A DNA stretch of 64,000 nucleotides. It comes from Diphasiastrum complanatum. Taxonomy: Eukaryota; Streptophyta; Lycopodiopsida; Lycopodiales; Lycopodiaceae. Positions 11,845 through 24,900 of the stretch are shown piece by piece. The notes beneath the pieces were generated by a model. The model was not told the origin of the DNA and did not search any database. It saw nothing but the letters and a program-made list of their open reading frames with translations. Every line of letters begins with the position of its first letter. Positions within the stretch are counted from its first letter, which is position 1. The DNA lies in assembly GCA_029204225.1 (NCBI GenBank), contig CM055104.1:52568294-52632293 (forward strand), read 5' to 3'. The translations under genes and the position numbers were made by a program.

Positions 11845-12891
11845 CTATACGAACAATGTTGAAGAAAGATAAGATGCTCAAAAACTCAAAACTCAAGTAG
11901 TCCATCTTCCAGGGCACAAGATACTAAATTACATAAGAAATACAGTATCTGCAATGCTCATAAGAATGACCTTTGAAACAACCTTTTAATGTGGTCCAGA
12001 ATAAGCAGTCTTGGTCCTGGGGGAATATTGACATCTCTCAGAGCACTGCACAAGCCATCAATTTCCTTAAACCTCTATACAAATTAGAAGAGCACATAAT
12101 CACCAGCTAATAAGTTGCGTCTATTCATTGTAGAAACTTCATCATGATAGAGAACCATTATTTAGTCAAGAGGTCTATGAACCATTAAACATGTTGAAAC
12201 TGAATATTGAAACAGATAAACAGCCTCCTCAGAAAACACGAGAGGTGAAATTTTAGGAATTGGTAAATCATAATGTGCAACATATTCATGCTAGATATCC
12301 TATATAGGACAAAACATTATTACTTAGACAAACTTCAAGGTGACAGGACCAAGTTTTGTCCAAACCTTTCATTGAGAAGTGGAAGAGTGGCATCTGTCAA
12401 TAAGCCCTTTTTAAAATTTTTCTCATATCTTTGAAGACCAAGATTGTGTAACAAGCTCCTGGATAGAAGATAGTTGACATCGTTCTCAGGGGGCTTGGAA
12501 AATCTTTGGCCAAGCTGCAATCACAACCAAATACCAAGAATGTTATGAGCAGAAAAATATCAATGCTTTTTAACAAAGGCCAATTAATTACTATGGAGGC
12601 GTTCCTTTGTAGGATGACCTGCTCTCTAGTGTCAGCCCTGATCTGGTAGCTTCCTGTACCACTGGTCACTAAAAGTATGATCTCCACTAGTCAGTTTATG
12701 ATCATTATAAGTGTCTTTGCAGCAGATGATTAGGAGCATGCCTTTGTAGGAGGACCTGCCCTTTAGTGTCATGTTGGTTCCAGGACATTTCTATTTGAGC
12801 AGTATGATATTGTCTATCAGTCTTCATGTAATACCTTATCTGTGATGTGATTTCTAAGAATTCATCAGAGCACTTTAGTGAGATGACCTAA

Positions 12892-12938
<47 letters not shown>

Positions 12939-15900
12939 CGCTCTCCTGGCACCCTCCTTTCACGCAGCTATGGCGCCCTCTTCCTGTCCGCCGCTGCCTG
13001 CCCATCTCTATCTCCATAGGGCACCCTCCTCCTGTCCACCGCTGCCTGCCTATCTCCATCTCCATCTCCCTCCCTCCTGTCCCGCTCCTGCCCTCGCTAC
13101 CCTGTCCCGCTGCCTGCCTATCTCCATCTCCACCTCCCTCCGTCCTGTCCCACTCCTGCCCTCGCTACCTGTCCCTCTGCCTCCTCGCGCCCTGCTGCTG
13201 CTGCTGCTGATCGCTGCCTTGCTGCTGTTGCTCGCTGTTCTACTGCTGCTGGCTCGCTGTTCCCCTCTCTCTGACCCTCCATCACTGTCCCTCCCTCTTT
13301 CTTGTCCCCCCATCGCTGTCCCTCCCTCCTTCTTCTTGCCATTATGGCTGATTGGCAATCAGTGAATTGGAAAGGGAAGAAGAAAACCCCTCCCCCTTCT
13401 CCCTTTGTTTTCTCAGCCATCCCTACTACGGCTCCAAATCCCTTTAGCTTGCCCCCTCCCTCTCCTGCTTTCTCTCCCTCGCCCATACCCTCCACTCCCG
13501 CAACCTCTACCTCTTCTCCTACTGCCACTACCCCCTCTACTCTTTCTTCCTCCTCTCCCTCTTTCACCCCTTCATCTTCATCCTCTTTGTCTCCGTCTCT
13601 TTCAGCTGAATTTTTGTCTGGTTTCCCCCACATTATTGAGTCTCTTCAAGAGACCAATGTATCCTTGCTTGCGTTAATCAAGCAACAAGCATTCCAAATC
13701 TCCACTCTGGAAAATACAGTTTTGGTCCTCCACGGCAAAGTTGGCATTCTTGAGGTTGATGTTACTTACCTCAAGAATGGATTGGAATTTGATGAAGAGG
13801 AAGAAGACGGAAGCAGCAATGCAGATTCAAAAGACATGGCAAAGGAGCTTCAAGAGCGGGTTCACTCATTGGAGCAGCAATTTCAGCAATCGAAGAGTTC
13901 TTGGGCCGACGTGCTCAAGGGATCTAAGCAAACTATTTCTGAATCTATTCAAGAACATCAAAAAAGAGATCTCAAGGCCCTCAACGTCAAGGTTAGGGGA
14001 GCTTCTTTTGCGGGTAAGGACCTCATGGCTGAGGCAAATGCTTTCATTCATTCCACCTTTGGTCTCAAAGAGGATGTCATATCTGCTACTTGGGTGGATA
14101 AGTTCCAGTCCACCACAGTGTTTCTGCGTTTCAAGGATGCTTTGCTTCGTCAAAAGGTTCTACATAAAAGAGGTTGCCTGAAGGGATCTACTATTTTTAT
14201 GGATGAAGACTTGACGCCCATTCAATGGACTGAGAGAAAAAAAAATATCGCAGATGCTAAGGCCAACAGTTTCCGGGCTCTCTTTCGAGACGGACGTCCG
14301 GTCTTAGTTAAAATTTAAAATTTCAGATTCTTCTCCCTCTCCTGCGTGAGAGATGTTTGAGCTACGGTCATTTATTTCCTCTCCTGCATGAGAGATGAGC
14401 TTTTTTACATAGCAATTTACATTTTAGTTTAGTTTTCTGTTGACGGCATTGTCCCGTCCGAGTTCCATTTTACTCTGTTGTATTCCTTTTCATCTTGTAC
14501 GCCTTTTGGCATGGAAAAGACGTTAATAAAGCTTTCTTCTCCTCTCTCAGGTTCGGAACAGTTACGGTCTCGTAACAAGAGACAACACAAAGCTGGTGGC
14601 GGGAAGTTGAAATGGATAATTTGGTTCCAAATACTTGGCTGGCTTTCAAACAAATTCATAGAAAACTAGGTAATGGACAAGTTTAAAGCAAGGCAACATG
14701 TTTGTATAAGACTATGCGGACTAGTACAAAGAGGCTTGGTGTCATGCCCACAAAGCTTTGACCCTAGATGGTAGAGGTTGGCCTTGGAGGGTGCAAGTAT
14801 ACCCATTGGCTTCGCTATGGAGAGGGCTTGGCTACATGTTGGTAGCTACATGCTGTCGGACTGACATCTCGTGTCTTGAAGCCATTGCTAGTGTTCCATA
14901 GCTTGGGGGCTAGATTTGATCGATAAAGATTTGGTTGGGTTGGATTGATCCATCATTCATTCACATTGTTCTCTTGGCTTTTGCATCCTAGTATTAATCT
15001 TGGATTAGGTCATGGAACTTGGATACGGAGACCTAAGGACGTGCCAATGTTTCTATAGGTATTCCATTTTGTGGAGGGGTTGCATGAGAGTTTTAGCCTT
15101 TCGTAAAAAAGGAGCAGACTCACAACCTCCGAGGGGCATTACAGATGGCCCTTTATTATGAGCATGGAAAAAAGGCCAAGGAGCCTGAGGCACCTTCTAT
15201 AGGGAACTTTCAACCTTGGGGAAAAAGACAGTTTAAGAAATGGAAAGGTCAATCCAGCCAAGAGTAGATTCCTAGTGGCAAAAAGGGCAAAGGTGGTAGT
15301 GCCTCAAAAGGTAAAGGGCGATACGAGATGTCAGATACCCAAGGGGCCATGCTCTTCTTTGTTGTCGCCACAAGACTTAGTGCAGACCAAGAAAGAGAAT
15401 ATGTATTTTGGATGTCTAGGGCAACAGGTTCGCGAAACCCGATGCAAACCACCTACGATCTATAGGTTGAACAAGCAACACTAATGCAGATTGAAGAGCT
15501 GGAGCAAGAGGAACCACAAGGTGCTCGACAATAGATGAATGTGTCAATGGTCAGATAGGTGGATTCAATCCCTGTACCACAGTTACAGAGGGCAGCGCAG
15601 CACAAGTATCAACTTCCTTGTTATTGTTATGCGCGAATAGCTGTGTGGTAGAATTGTGCTACTTCTTATTTTGATTAAACGGTTGAGAGTGAGCACACAA
15701 CCATTCCCAAACCAGTACACAGTCGAGATTGTGAAAATATGGCATATCTAACTTTGTTATTTTGCAATTCTTGTTTGTGAGAAAATCTCACACGTGTGGA
15801 GCATGTTCCCACGTGTGGAAAATAGACAAAAATATTTTAGTCATGTTGGTTTAGGTGTACTTAAAGTTTTATAGACACCTATCTATGTGTAAGTAGGTGA

Positions 15901-18900
15901 TAGGGCCATGTTTGGCATTAGAGGCAAAATAGGCTTTTACACATGTCAAGTCATGACTAGGTCAAAAGTAGAAAGTAATGTAGCTCGAGACAAGTTAGGC
16001 TTATGACATTTGTCATGTTGAGATTTGGTGTGTGACATGTCCCTATGTGTTGGCATGAGAGTTCGGGTCCAATCAAAAGAGAGAGATTCATCAATTTGGC
16101 CCAATCAAGTTTGAGGGCTCATAAGTCACTCAACCAATCATGTTTAGAGGAGGAAAAAAAGGTGTCCAATCATGTTTCACTCCCCTTCACATTAGATTAC
16201 TACTTATATGTGGTTTACATCCATTCTATGTAAGTTTTTGGAATTATGAGATTTCTACACTATTTTGGTCAATCTTGAGTTTCTCTCTCTAGCCTAGTTT
16301 TCTCACTTGGATTCTCTGTCTACCCAAGAGGAGGGCATTTCCACACTTAGTTTTCAGTTGTACAAGTATCCACACGTGTGAATGTACTTGTGTTGATGAT
16401 TTATGCATGGTAGAAAGTGCTCTTGCCTTGGATTTCAATCTATGTGTGATCTATGTGCAATCACAAAGTCTTAGGAGATCAATAACACATTTATAAGCTC
16501 AATTGTGTGCCTATGACCTACAAATACAATAAACGATGAATGTGGCATTTGAGTTGACAAATTCATTTTACCTTGAATAAACCGCCTTGAAACAAGGCAA
16601 AAAAGACGCCAGTTGTAACTGCATTTGTTGCAACATCTGGACCACCCATTCCACTTACAATGGAAAACATTGCACCTGATCCAAAGGCTGCTATCATACT
16701 GCAAACATCATCAAGGAAGCTTTACGCAGGTCTTAGGACGAACCATGTTATCCAGCCACAATTGATTTGCAATAAGCTACCCAATAGGAGCATTTGAAGA
16801 AAATTGGAATCCTGATTAAAAGCTTAAGCAATGCAGACACATAACATATAGGAATAAAAAAGAAAAATAAATTACAAAGATTTCAGTTAATTTAAACGAT
16901 TCATATCCATAAATTTATCATTTGAGTCCCTATGGATTTGAAGCCCTACAAGTCGTCTACCAATCTTATTAGAAATTTTCCTACTTGCAAGTATTCCTTT
17001 GTATCCAAATAGCAATTATGGATAAGCATGCCATAAACTTGAAACAATCAACATATCTATTTGTGAGACTAGAATACATACAAATTCACTAATTTAATCT
17101 GAAAAGTCAGTGATGTCATAAAGTAAATCTTAGGAAGTAGACGTGCAACAAAAAAAGTCAAAGGATCCGAATCAAAACAATAATTTGGAATTCAGAAAAC
17201 AAACAAACTTAGCCAACCAGCACTACTTATGTCTCATTAGTATGCATAGATGTGTTACGTTCCAGACCATTCTGGAATTTTAGGTCTTTCCGAAGCAGAA
17301 CATTTTTTTTTGGTGTGTAAATTCTTTCAGGTGTCTTAGGGAGAGAAAAAACCTAGAAAGTTCAAAAAAATAGTGATACATATTAGGTATTATGAATCAT
17401 AGATGCACAGAAACGCGTTTCTCCTCCCAGAATTGCACTTAAAAAATAACAGTATATTAAAAAAATTTTGCACCTCTTCACGGCCAGAATCGCGTCAGCC
17501 GTGGAGGAGGTAAATTTTTTGTTTTGAGCTACGAGTGTCCGATCGAGGCGTGTGCATAGTCGGCAGGCATCTACTCGGCGATACGGAGGTGGTGCGCACG
17601 GTGCCAGGGGGATCTGAGCTTCGTGGAGAGCGAAACGATCAGTTTTAGATATTTGGTAAGTATAGGCTTGATATTTTGCAAGTGTTGACATTGAGCTGTA
17701 GGCAACCAAATCGAGCGTAGTTTGGCTCTAGACCACCTTTCTTCATATCCACGGTGATTCTTACGGGGTCAGTTTCAACCATTACGGCACGCCTTGCGAT
17801 ATTTGAACACCGCAATCCAAATGCTTGTTTTTTTTTGCCATTTTCAGAAAATGACTTGTGGGCAACCGATTCACGTGATGTCTGAGCCTAGAATGCATTT
17901 CCACATGCCTGCAGAGACTCCTGTGAACTCCGTTTTGCCTGTCTACGTCCGTACCACAAATTTCAATTTTCATGCCCTAATTCCATGTTTTCTAGGGTTT
18001 CGGCATAGAGCATCATGCAAGCATCCGCCAGTAGCATGGTTTAGGCCTGCACTGGACTCCTTTACGCCTGCAAGGACTCCCACGCTAGCGTCAGTCGCCC
18101 GTTTTCGCTCACACTGGAATTATTCTATCCCTCGCCCTGTCTCGTGTGTTTTTTGGCACTTGCTATGATCTTACTAGAATCAATATGACGTGTGCTCAGA
18201 TGTGTTCAGCTCTGTTTTAGGCTGGAAATGTTTTTCAATGCAGTGTGTTTTCTTCTACTGAATGGTTGTCTGCTTGTTTTTGTTTGCAGGTTTGATCTCG
18301 TGTTGACACGAAGCCGATGCAGGGCCGAGGCCTTTGGGGCGAGGTTGAGCTTACTGAGGGGGACGTGGCTACACACCATGGCACGGGAGTCCGTAGATGG
18401 AGATGCTTGCATTGTGGTGGTCTCTTCACAGGATCACTTACCAGGGTTAGGGCTCACTTACTGAGGGTCAGAGGGCCGGGTGGGCGGGCATTGGGCATAT
18501 CTGATTGCCCCAGGATTTTTGATGAGGAGAGAGAGAGAGGTTGTCTATTATGTATGGGCACGATGCTGCATCACAGGTTTCCGGGCAGGGACAGGGACAA
18601 GGAGCAGGAGCAGCTGCAGGTTCACAGGCAGGGCTCACAGGTAGGCAGGCACGGCCTACTACGGGTGCAGAGCCTAGTACAGCACGTTCTGGGCAGGGTT
18701 TAGGTGCAGTGCATGGTCCAGGCGGGGCCACTCCAGTTCCACCCGCAGCAGCAGGGCTTAGTTCAGAGGGGAGAGCGTCACATGAGTAGGTTGGATCAGC
18801 GGTAGCGGGTCCTTCTCGTCCCTCCTCTTCTTCGGCGGCAGATGCAGTACATGGTTCGACAGGTCCTCCCAGAGAGAGTGATACACCCACAAATCAGCCA

Positions 18901-21900
18901 TCCGGTTCGCATGTTAGACCACGAGCGCCATGTGCACAGCAGTAGAGAGAGGTTAGGCCCAGACAGCAGACCCTTGATCGATGCGGGTGGCAGAGAGAGC
19001 AGCAGGCCCGGTGCACTCGACTTGCTGGCCAGTTCTTTTACGAGTGCGGCATTCCTTTTGCTGTTGCTAACACTTGGGTGTTCAGGGAGTAATTTGTCTG
19101 CTGCAGGAGGCGCGAGATCTCACGTATCTGGGAGGCCAGATGGGACTACTTCCACCGACCCATCCACGCCGTAGCCCACATATTGCACCCCTTGTGGCGT
19201 GAGACTCGGGATCGGGAGCTGCACCGGGGATGGGTGGAGTACACGGAGCGCGTATGGCCTGGACCAGGTACGTGTGATAAATTGCTTGGAGGGCTAAGTA
19301 CTGCAGTAGTGACTGTAGTGTGAACAGGTTGTCCATCGAGTAGTGTAGGCGGTTGGTGTTTGTGAACACCAACAGCCGTATGTTGAGGCGCACACGAGGA
19401 GGGGGACAAATGCTCGAGGTGAGTCACATCATCACCCCCTGTTTCTTGCTATGCTTTGACGAACTGAATTGCTTTCGAATTATGCAATGAATTGCTGACA
19501 ACAATGTATTGTTTTTGGTTGCAGGTGAACCCTGACACTTGCTTGGTGGATTCGGCAGCTGCTGCTCCTCGGGCACCACCCACGCAGGAGGAGATGGATG
19601 ATGAGATCTATAGAGAGTTCTATAGACAGGCGCAGGCTGACGCACGGGCTCTACGGCGTTCGAGGAGGGCAGACAGGCAGAGAGATAGGGCTGAGGAGGG
19701 GGATGATGAGGGCTTGGAGGGCGGAGAGGAGCTCGGGGCTGACTATCAGGAGGAGGAGTGGGTTGAGGGGGATACGGAGGACGATGAGGAGATGGGGGCG
19801 GAGGCACAGGGGGATGACCTGGCTGACCTGTTAGTGGACCCTGATGCGGAGACAGAGGAGGAGCCAGCCATTCCTGCACGTAGGCCTAGGGGGAGACCTA
19901 GAGGTTCTGGGAGGGGAGGGCTGAGTTCGCTTTTTGTAGACAGGAGTGGAGCATCACATGCAGCCGTCGGCCAGACATCATCACAGTGGGTAGGGCCATC
20001 TCAGGGCGTAGGATCACAGCCACCTGACACACAGACACGCAGGGGTAGACACAGGGGTGGGGGCAGGCAGAGAGGGGGCCAGAGGAGGGGAGAGAGGCAG
20101 AGGCAGAGGTAGAGGCAGGGGGAGGATCCAGAGCCAGAGCACGCAGCAGAGAGCCAGGGCCACACCACGACATATGGCTCCCTCTAGTTCCGATTCATCT
20201 ATAGACCCTTGGGATCTGCAGTCAGGCATAGATTCATCTAGATCTGCAGTCGGCACAAATTCAGATGAATCTGTGCCTGATCTATAGACCCTTGGGATCT
20301 GCAGTCAGGCATAGATTCATCTGGATCTGCAGTCGGCACAAATTCAGATGAATCTGTGCCTGACTGCAGATCCCAAGGGTCTGTAGATGAATCGGAACTG
20401 GAGGGAGCCATATGTCGTGGTGTGGCCCTGGCTCTCTACTGCGTGCTCTGGCTCTGGATCCTCCCCCTGCCTCTACCTCTGCGTCTGCCTCTCTCCCCTC
20501 CTCTGGCCCCCCTCTACCTGCCCCCACCCCTGTGTCTACCCCTGTGTGTCTGTGTGTCAGGTGGCTGTGATCCTACGCCCTGGGATGGCCCTACCCACTG
20601 TGATGATGTCTGGCCGACGACTGCCTGTGATGCTCCACTCCTGTCTACAAAAAGCGAACTTAGCCCCCCCCTCCCAGAACCTCTAGGTCTCCCCCTAGGC
20701 CTACGTGCAGGAATGGCTGGCTCCTCCTCTGTCTCTGCATCAGGGTCCACCAGCAGGTCATCCCCCTGTGCCTCCGCCCCCATCTCCTCATCGTCCTCCG
20801 TATCCCCCTCAACCCACTCCTCCTCCTCCTGATAGTCAGCCCCGAGCTCCTCTCCACCCTCCAAGCCCTCATCATCCCCCTCCTCAGCCCTATCCCTCTA
20901 CCTGTCTGCCCTCCTCGAACGCCGTAGAGCCCATGCGTCAGCCTGCGCCTGTGTATAGAACTCTCTATAGATCTCATCATTCATCTCCTCCTGCGTGGGT
21001 GGTGCCCGAGGAGTAGCAGCTGCCCAATCCGCCAAGCAAGTGTCAGGGTTCACCTGCAACCAAAAACAATACATTGTTGTCAACAATTCATTGCATAATT
21101 CGAAAGCAATTCAATTCGTCAAAGCATAGCAAGAAACAGGGGGTGATGATGTGACTCACCTCGAGCATCTCTCCCCCTCCTCGTGTGCGCCTCAACATAC
21201 GGCTGTTGGTGTTCACAAACACCAACCGCCTACACTGCTCGATGGACAACCTGTTCCTCTTCTGCATGTGATACAAGGCCCAGGTGCTCCAATTCTGCTC
21301 GCAAGCTCCTGCTGAAGAGTCCTGTGCAAGGACTCGTCGCAGGTCACCTGTGCCGCGCCCATGGTAGCCCCACCATGTAACAGGCCTCAGCATATCCTCC
21401 CTCCGCCGACTTCGCTCTCCATCGAAAGGAAACTGGTAGCGCTCAAAGATCAGCAGCTGGTATGCAATGTTAGTGAGCATCAGATCTGTTGGCAAAAGAA
21501 AAAACATGGCTCGTGTAAGTCCTCTTGAATTCACACACTAGCAATGAGCACACTACAGCCACTACTGCAGTACTTAGCCTACCAAGCAATTTATCACACG
21601 TACCTGGTCCAGGCCATACGCGCTCCGTGTACTCCACCCATCCCCGGTGCAGCTCCCGATCCCGAGTCTCACGCCACAAGGGGTGCAATATGTGGGCTAC
21701 GACGTGGATGGGTCGGTGGAAGTGGTCCCATCTGGCCTCCCAGATACGTGAGATCTCGCGCCTCCTGCAGCAAACAAATTACAACAATCATGTAACCATA
21801 GCTGCCATAGCATAAAAGAAACAAATCAGACTTGAGTGAGAAACAACAAACTAGACAATGAAGAGTCATATCTGTGCTCATCCAAGGCTGACGTCAGAAT

Positions 21901-24900
21901 CCCCTTGTCGAGTCAGGTACTGTGTCTCAAAACAGTTTTGAAGAGCTCTTCAATCTTCTTAGGCTAGACAAGCCAGACTTTTTGAAAGTGATTCCTAGTT
22001 ATGCGGCTAGTCTTAGTAGTGAAATTGACTTGATCGGTAAAGTTTAGATACAAGCTCCTTTGCAGTGTAAACATTTGAGGACGATACAGATTGGATTTCT
22101 GAAAGTCAAGAACACTTTAATATCTCAAGTGGAGATGAATCATCCGACGATAAAGCTCGCACAAAAGTTTGTTCTCGTCTGGAAACTAGTTCACACGTGA
22201 AAGCAAGAAAGCATATCACGGATATATGCCTGACATAGATGCTTGCTCTTCTGGCTAGAGAGAGAGAGATAGCGAGAGCACAAGAGAGAGTTTTCCGGTC
22301 AAAATTACATATTGTTTGCTCTTTCAGGCCCGATTATGTGGTATCTCAGTCGTGGGAGGCATGGGCAGTGGTTAGGTTTGTTGCAAATTTTTTTAGGTAC
22401 CTTTTTCGTTTTTTTTAACATGAGGGGGTAGGTATGTGCCTGACACTCTCTAATAATTAATTCCGGGGGGGGTAGGGGGAGGAAAAATGTTTTTATTTCA
22501 TTCTAGGGATGGGGCCTGTATTTTTTATTTATTTATTTTTAAAAAAAAATTGAAAAATGGTGGACGCGTCGGGACGCGGACGCGGACACGTGTCCACCAT
22601 CCGCTTCCTTAGGTATATATACATATTTCCAACGAATTCAAAAAATATATAAATAAATAAAGTAAAATAAACATCAAAAGTTTAAATATGTACAAATAGT
22701 ATTTTGTACTTTGAGATATAAATACATATGCTCATCTCCTTTTTATCTGTACACAAGAATCAACATCCTAAGTTTCTATCATTGCCCAAAGAGGAAAAAG
22801 TTAAACTCATTGATGATTGAAACAAACACAAAAAAAAGTGAAGACAAGTTACAACTGACCAGAGTCCTTGCAATTAAATAGTAGCAATATTTCAAGAGGT
22901 AGTAATCATGTTGTTAAGAGGTAGTAAAACCTTTATATTCACTACCCAAAATGACAAAAATTGATTGGTTACCCACTTTATTGAGACGAGCATTACCTTG
23001 TGTGTGTGTTCAATTTTAAAATAGAAATGACCAACACGAACCTTGTTTGTGTATCCTCTACTCCACCTCGTAACCTTTTCATGGCACAAGTCAATCCTGC
23101 ATTGACACCTGTCATAACAGCAAAGTTTCGTGCTTGCAGAAGTGGGCCTCCAGCAAAAGCCTGCAATGAATGCTCAATAGTTCAAAACAATGTATATAGC
23201 ATAGCCTGTATGAAATACAATCACAGTATTAACACTACATACAAGTCATTTGATAAATTAGGACAAAAGTTCGCTTGCTCAACTATCCCTTGAGGCAAAA
23301 TTGAATGCCTCACATGTTGCAATTAGTCTCAAGTGACAATTGTTACACAAAAAGATGCAGGGAAAATCTACTTACTGTTTCAACACCGATGATCAACAAT
23401 TGAAAGTGTTCTCGATAGGGATTCCCAAAGATATCTAAATTATGTTAAAGAAGCAAATGTCATGATTATGCGTTCAAATGAAAATCCACTACATACAATG
23501 GTTCTTTTTCAAAACTTTCCCACTTTATCCAATAATTGGTAGTTTTGCTTCTTCATACTAGATGTAACAATTCAAAAAAAAAAACTTCATGCACGACAAT
23601 TTTATCAAGGACAAACATGTGGATTGCTAGACACAAAAATAAAAGCATGGGTGTATTCACAGACCAATACAAAAGATGTCTACAAGGTAATGCACCGTGA
23701 AATAGTATTCATTGCAATTCACATCTAACTCTATTGAAATAATTTAGGTAGCAAGTCCTATCATACTTGAGAGGCTCAAACTATCGAGCTTACACATTCT
23801 CCTTCTTAGAAGTTCGTGAGTCTTGCTTTCATGAACAAGACCAATGCAAGCTACTAATTGAATACTTTCTCCAAAGCTAACAAGTCCGTCACTCAAGGTT
23901 TACTATCAAGTGACCAAATAAAACTCTTGCCACATCTTACAACAAAACAATCGAACCATCGAGTTTCACATTACTCGAGTACAACAACACTTGAGTTTTC
24001 AAGGTTTGCAATTAAGTATATAATTTACATATTGTGGCTAAAAAACTCCTCTTTTCACATGAAAGGAGCCAACAACAATATTAGCCGCATTTTATGCTAC
24101 ATAAAGGATGGCCAAAATAAGCTCCTATAGGTCTTGAAGGGAAATTGAACAAGAATCTGTCAAAAGCATTTGAAGCAACTTGTAATATGTACTTGTCGCT
24201 TATATGCAATATTGAGTCCCCCAATTTCGACAGCTTACAAACCAAATTAATGAGATAGAGACTTCAAAATATTTACCCAACTAGTTTTGAAACTACAACA
24301 CCTTAGTTCAATGGCTTGTAAGGCAAACGAGAAGTTGTTGACAAGAAGTAAGATATGAAAGAGCTCGTGTTTTCTCACACATCAATAATGTTGATGAGAA
24401 AGTTCTATTAGCAAGTGGCCAAGTCCAATGATGGAACTCTTATTGGCTCAAGCAAGTAGCCCAAGAATGAAAAAAACATGGAGGTTTGGACAAGTACATT
24501 TAAGAACGTAACTAGTTGTAAAGTGAGAAAGCTTAAATGGTTTGGTCATAGATTCTTGACTACGGAACTGTCTATCCACAAGCAATCAACAAAAACAATT
24601 CGATGTCCCCAATTTGTAGAATGATGATCAAATCCATTCAGCATCATCTATTTTGATGCCATTGGTTTGATACATACAAGGCCTTTAGGGGAATCTTTTG
24701 AGAAGACTTAAGCAAGAGCGCATGTTGGCATATAGATTCTACATTTCTTGTTAGGTAAAGAGTTACTATATTTAAAGGCTTTTGATTCTATGTCATACTT
24801 GTAAGCAAAGATCCTGAAATTGTTAGAAGGTCACTATAAAATAATGTCGTTTATGAGATGCCATAAATGTGGAACTTTCAATAACTTGGTAGAGAGCACT

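Larger units (their letters stand above)
12515..16571 (-). other. Intron 3 of the HP30-like gene (4.1 kb), with inserted mobile DNA
   Basis: Holds simple repeats (12895-13260), a plus-strand LINE ORF1-like gene with a 3' tail (13344-14560), possible gypsy gag remnants (15090-15540) and an LTR-like block (15730-16465). The segment 14560-15090 shows nothing recognisable. Confidence 0.8.
18290..21774. mobile_element. Defective hAT transposon, inverted duplication (foldback)
   Basis: The plus-strand half carries a BED zinc finger, the start of the transposase core and the C-terminal tail. The minus-strand half carries the core end, dimerisation domain and tail. Sequences 19092-20239 and 20344-21774 are inverted copies with only scattered mismatches, meeting near 20291. 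The plus arm lacks 293 bp present in the minus arm (21256-21548), which includes the dimerisation motif. Most of the catalytic core is absent from both. The GC-rich stretch at 22556-22605 resembles subterminal sequence of plant hAT elements, but terminal inverted repeats and an 8-bp target duplication were not established. Confidence 0.8.
16699..23041 (-). other. Intron 2 of the HP30-like gene (6.3 kb), with hAT inverted duplication
   Basis: The central 3.5 kb (18290-21774) is a duplicated and inverted hAT transposase gene. Flanks 16699-18289 and 21890-23041 hold no recognised gene. The GC-rich stretch 17480-18150 has open frames without known motifs and may be the leader or first intron of the hAT gene. 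Confidence 0.8.

Noticed and set aside
12970-13365. 131-codon Pro/Leu/Ser-rich open frame (and Arg/Glu/Gly-rich frames opposite)
   Set aside because: It crosses C-rich tandem repeats and a CTG run; the composition follows the repeats on both strands and there is no protein motif.
17794-18168. 124-codon plus frame upstream of the hAT BED exon
   Set aside because: No motif, not continuous with the BED frame, and GC-rich; more likely leader or intron of the hAT gene than protein.
20282-21016. Pro/Ser- and Arg/Gly-rich frames on both strands in the hAT arms
   Set aside because: Most are the antisense or out-of-phase reading of the transposase tail; only the tail and dimerisation frames were kept.
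18317-21774. hAT region considered as an active host gene
   Set aside because: The catalytic core is missing from both halves, and one tail copy has a stop; the palindromic layout fits a damaged transposon.
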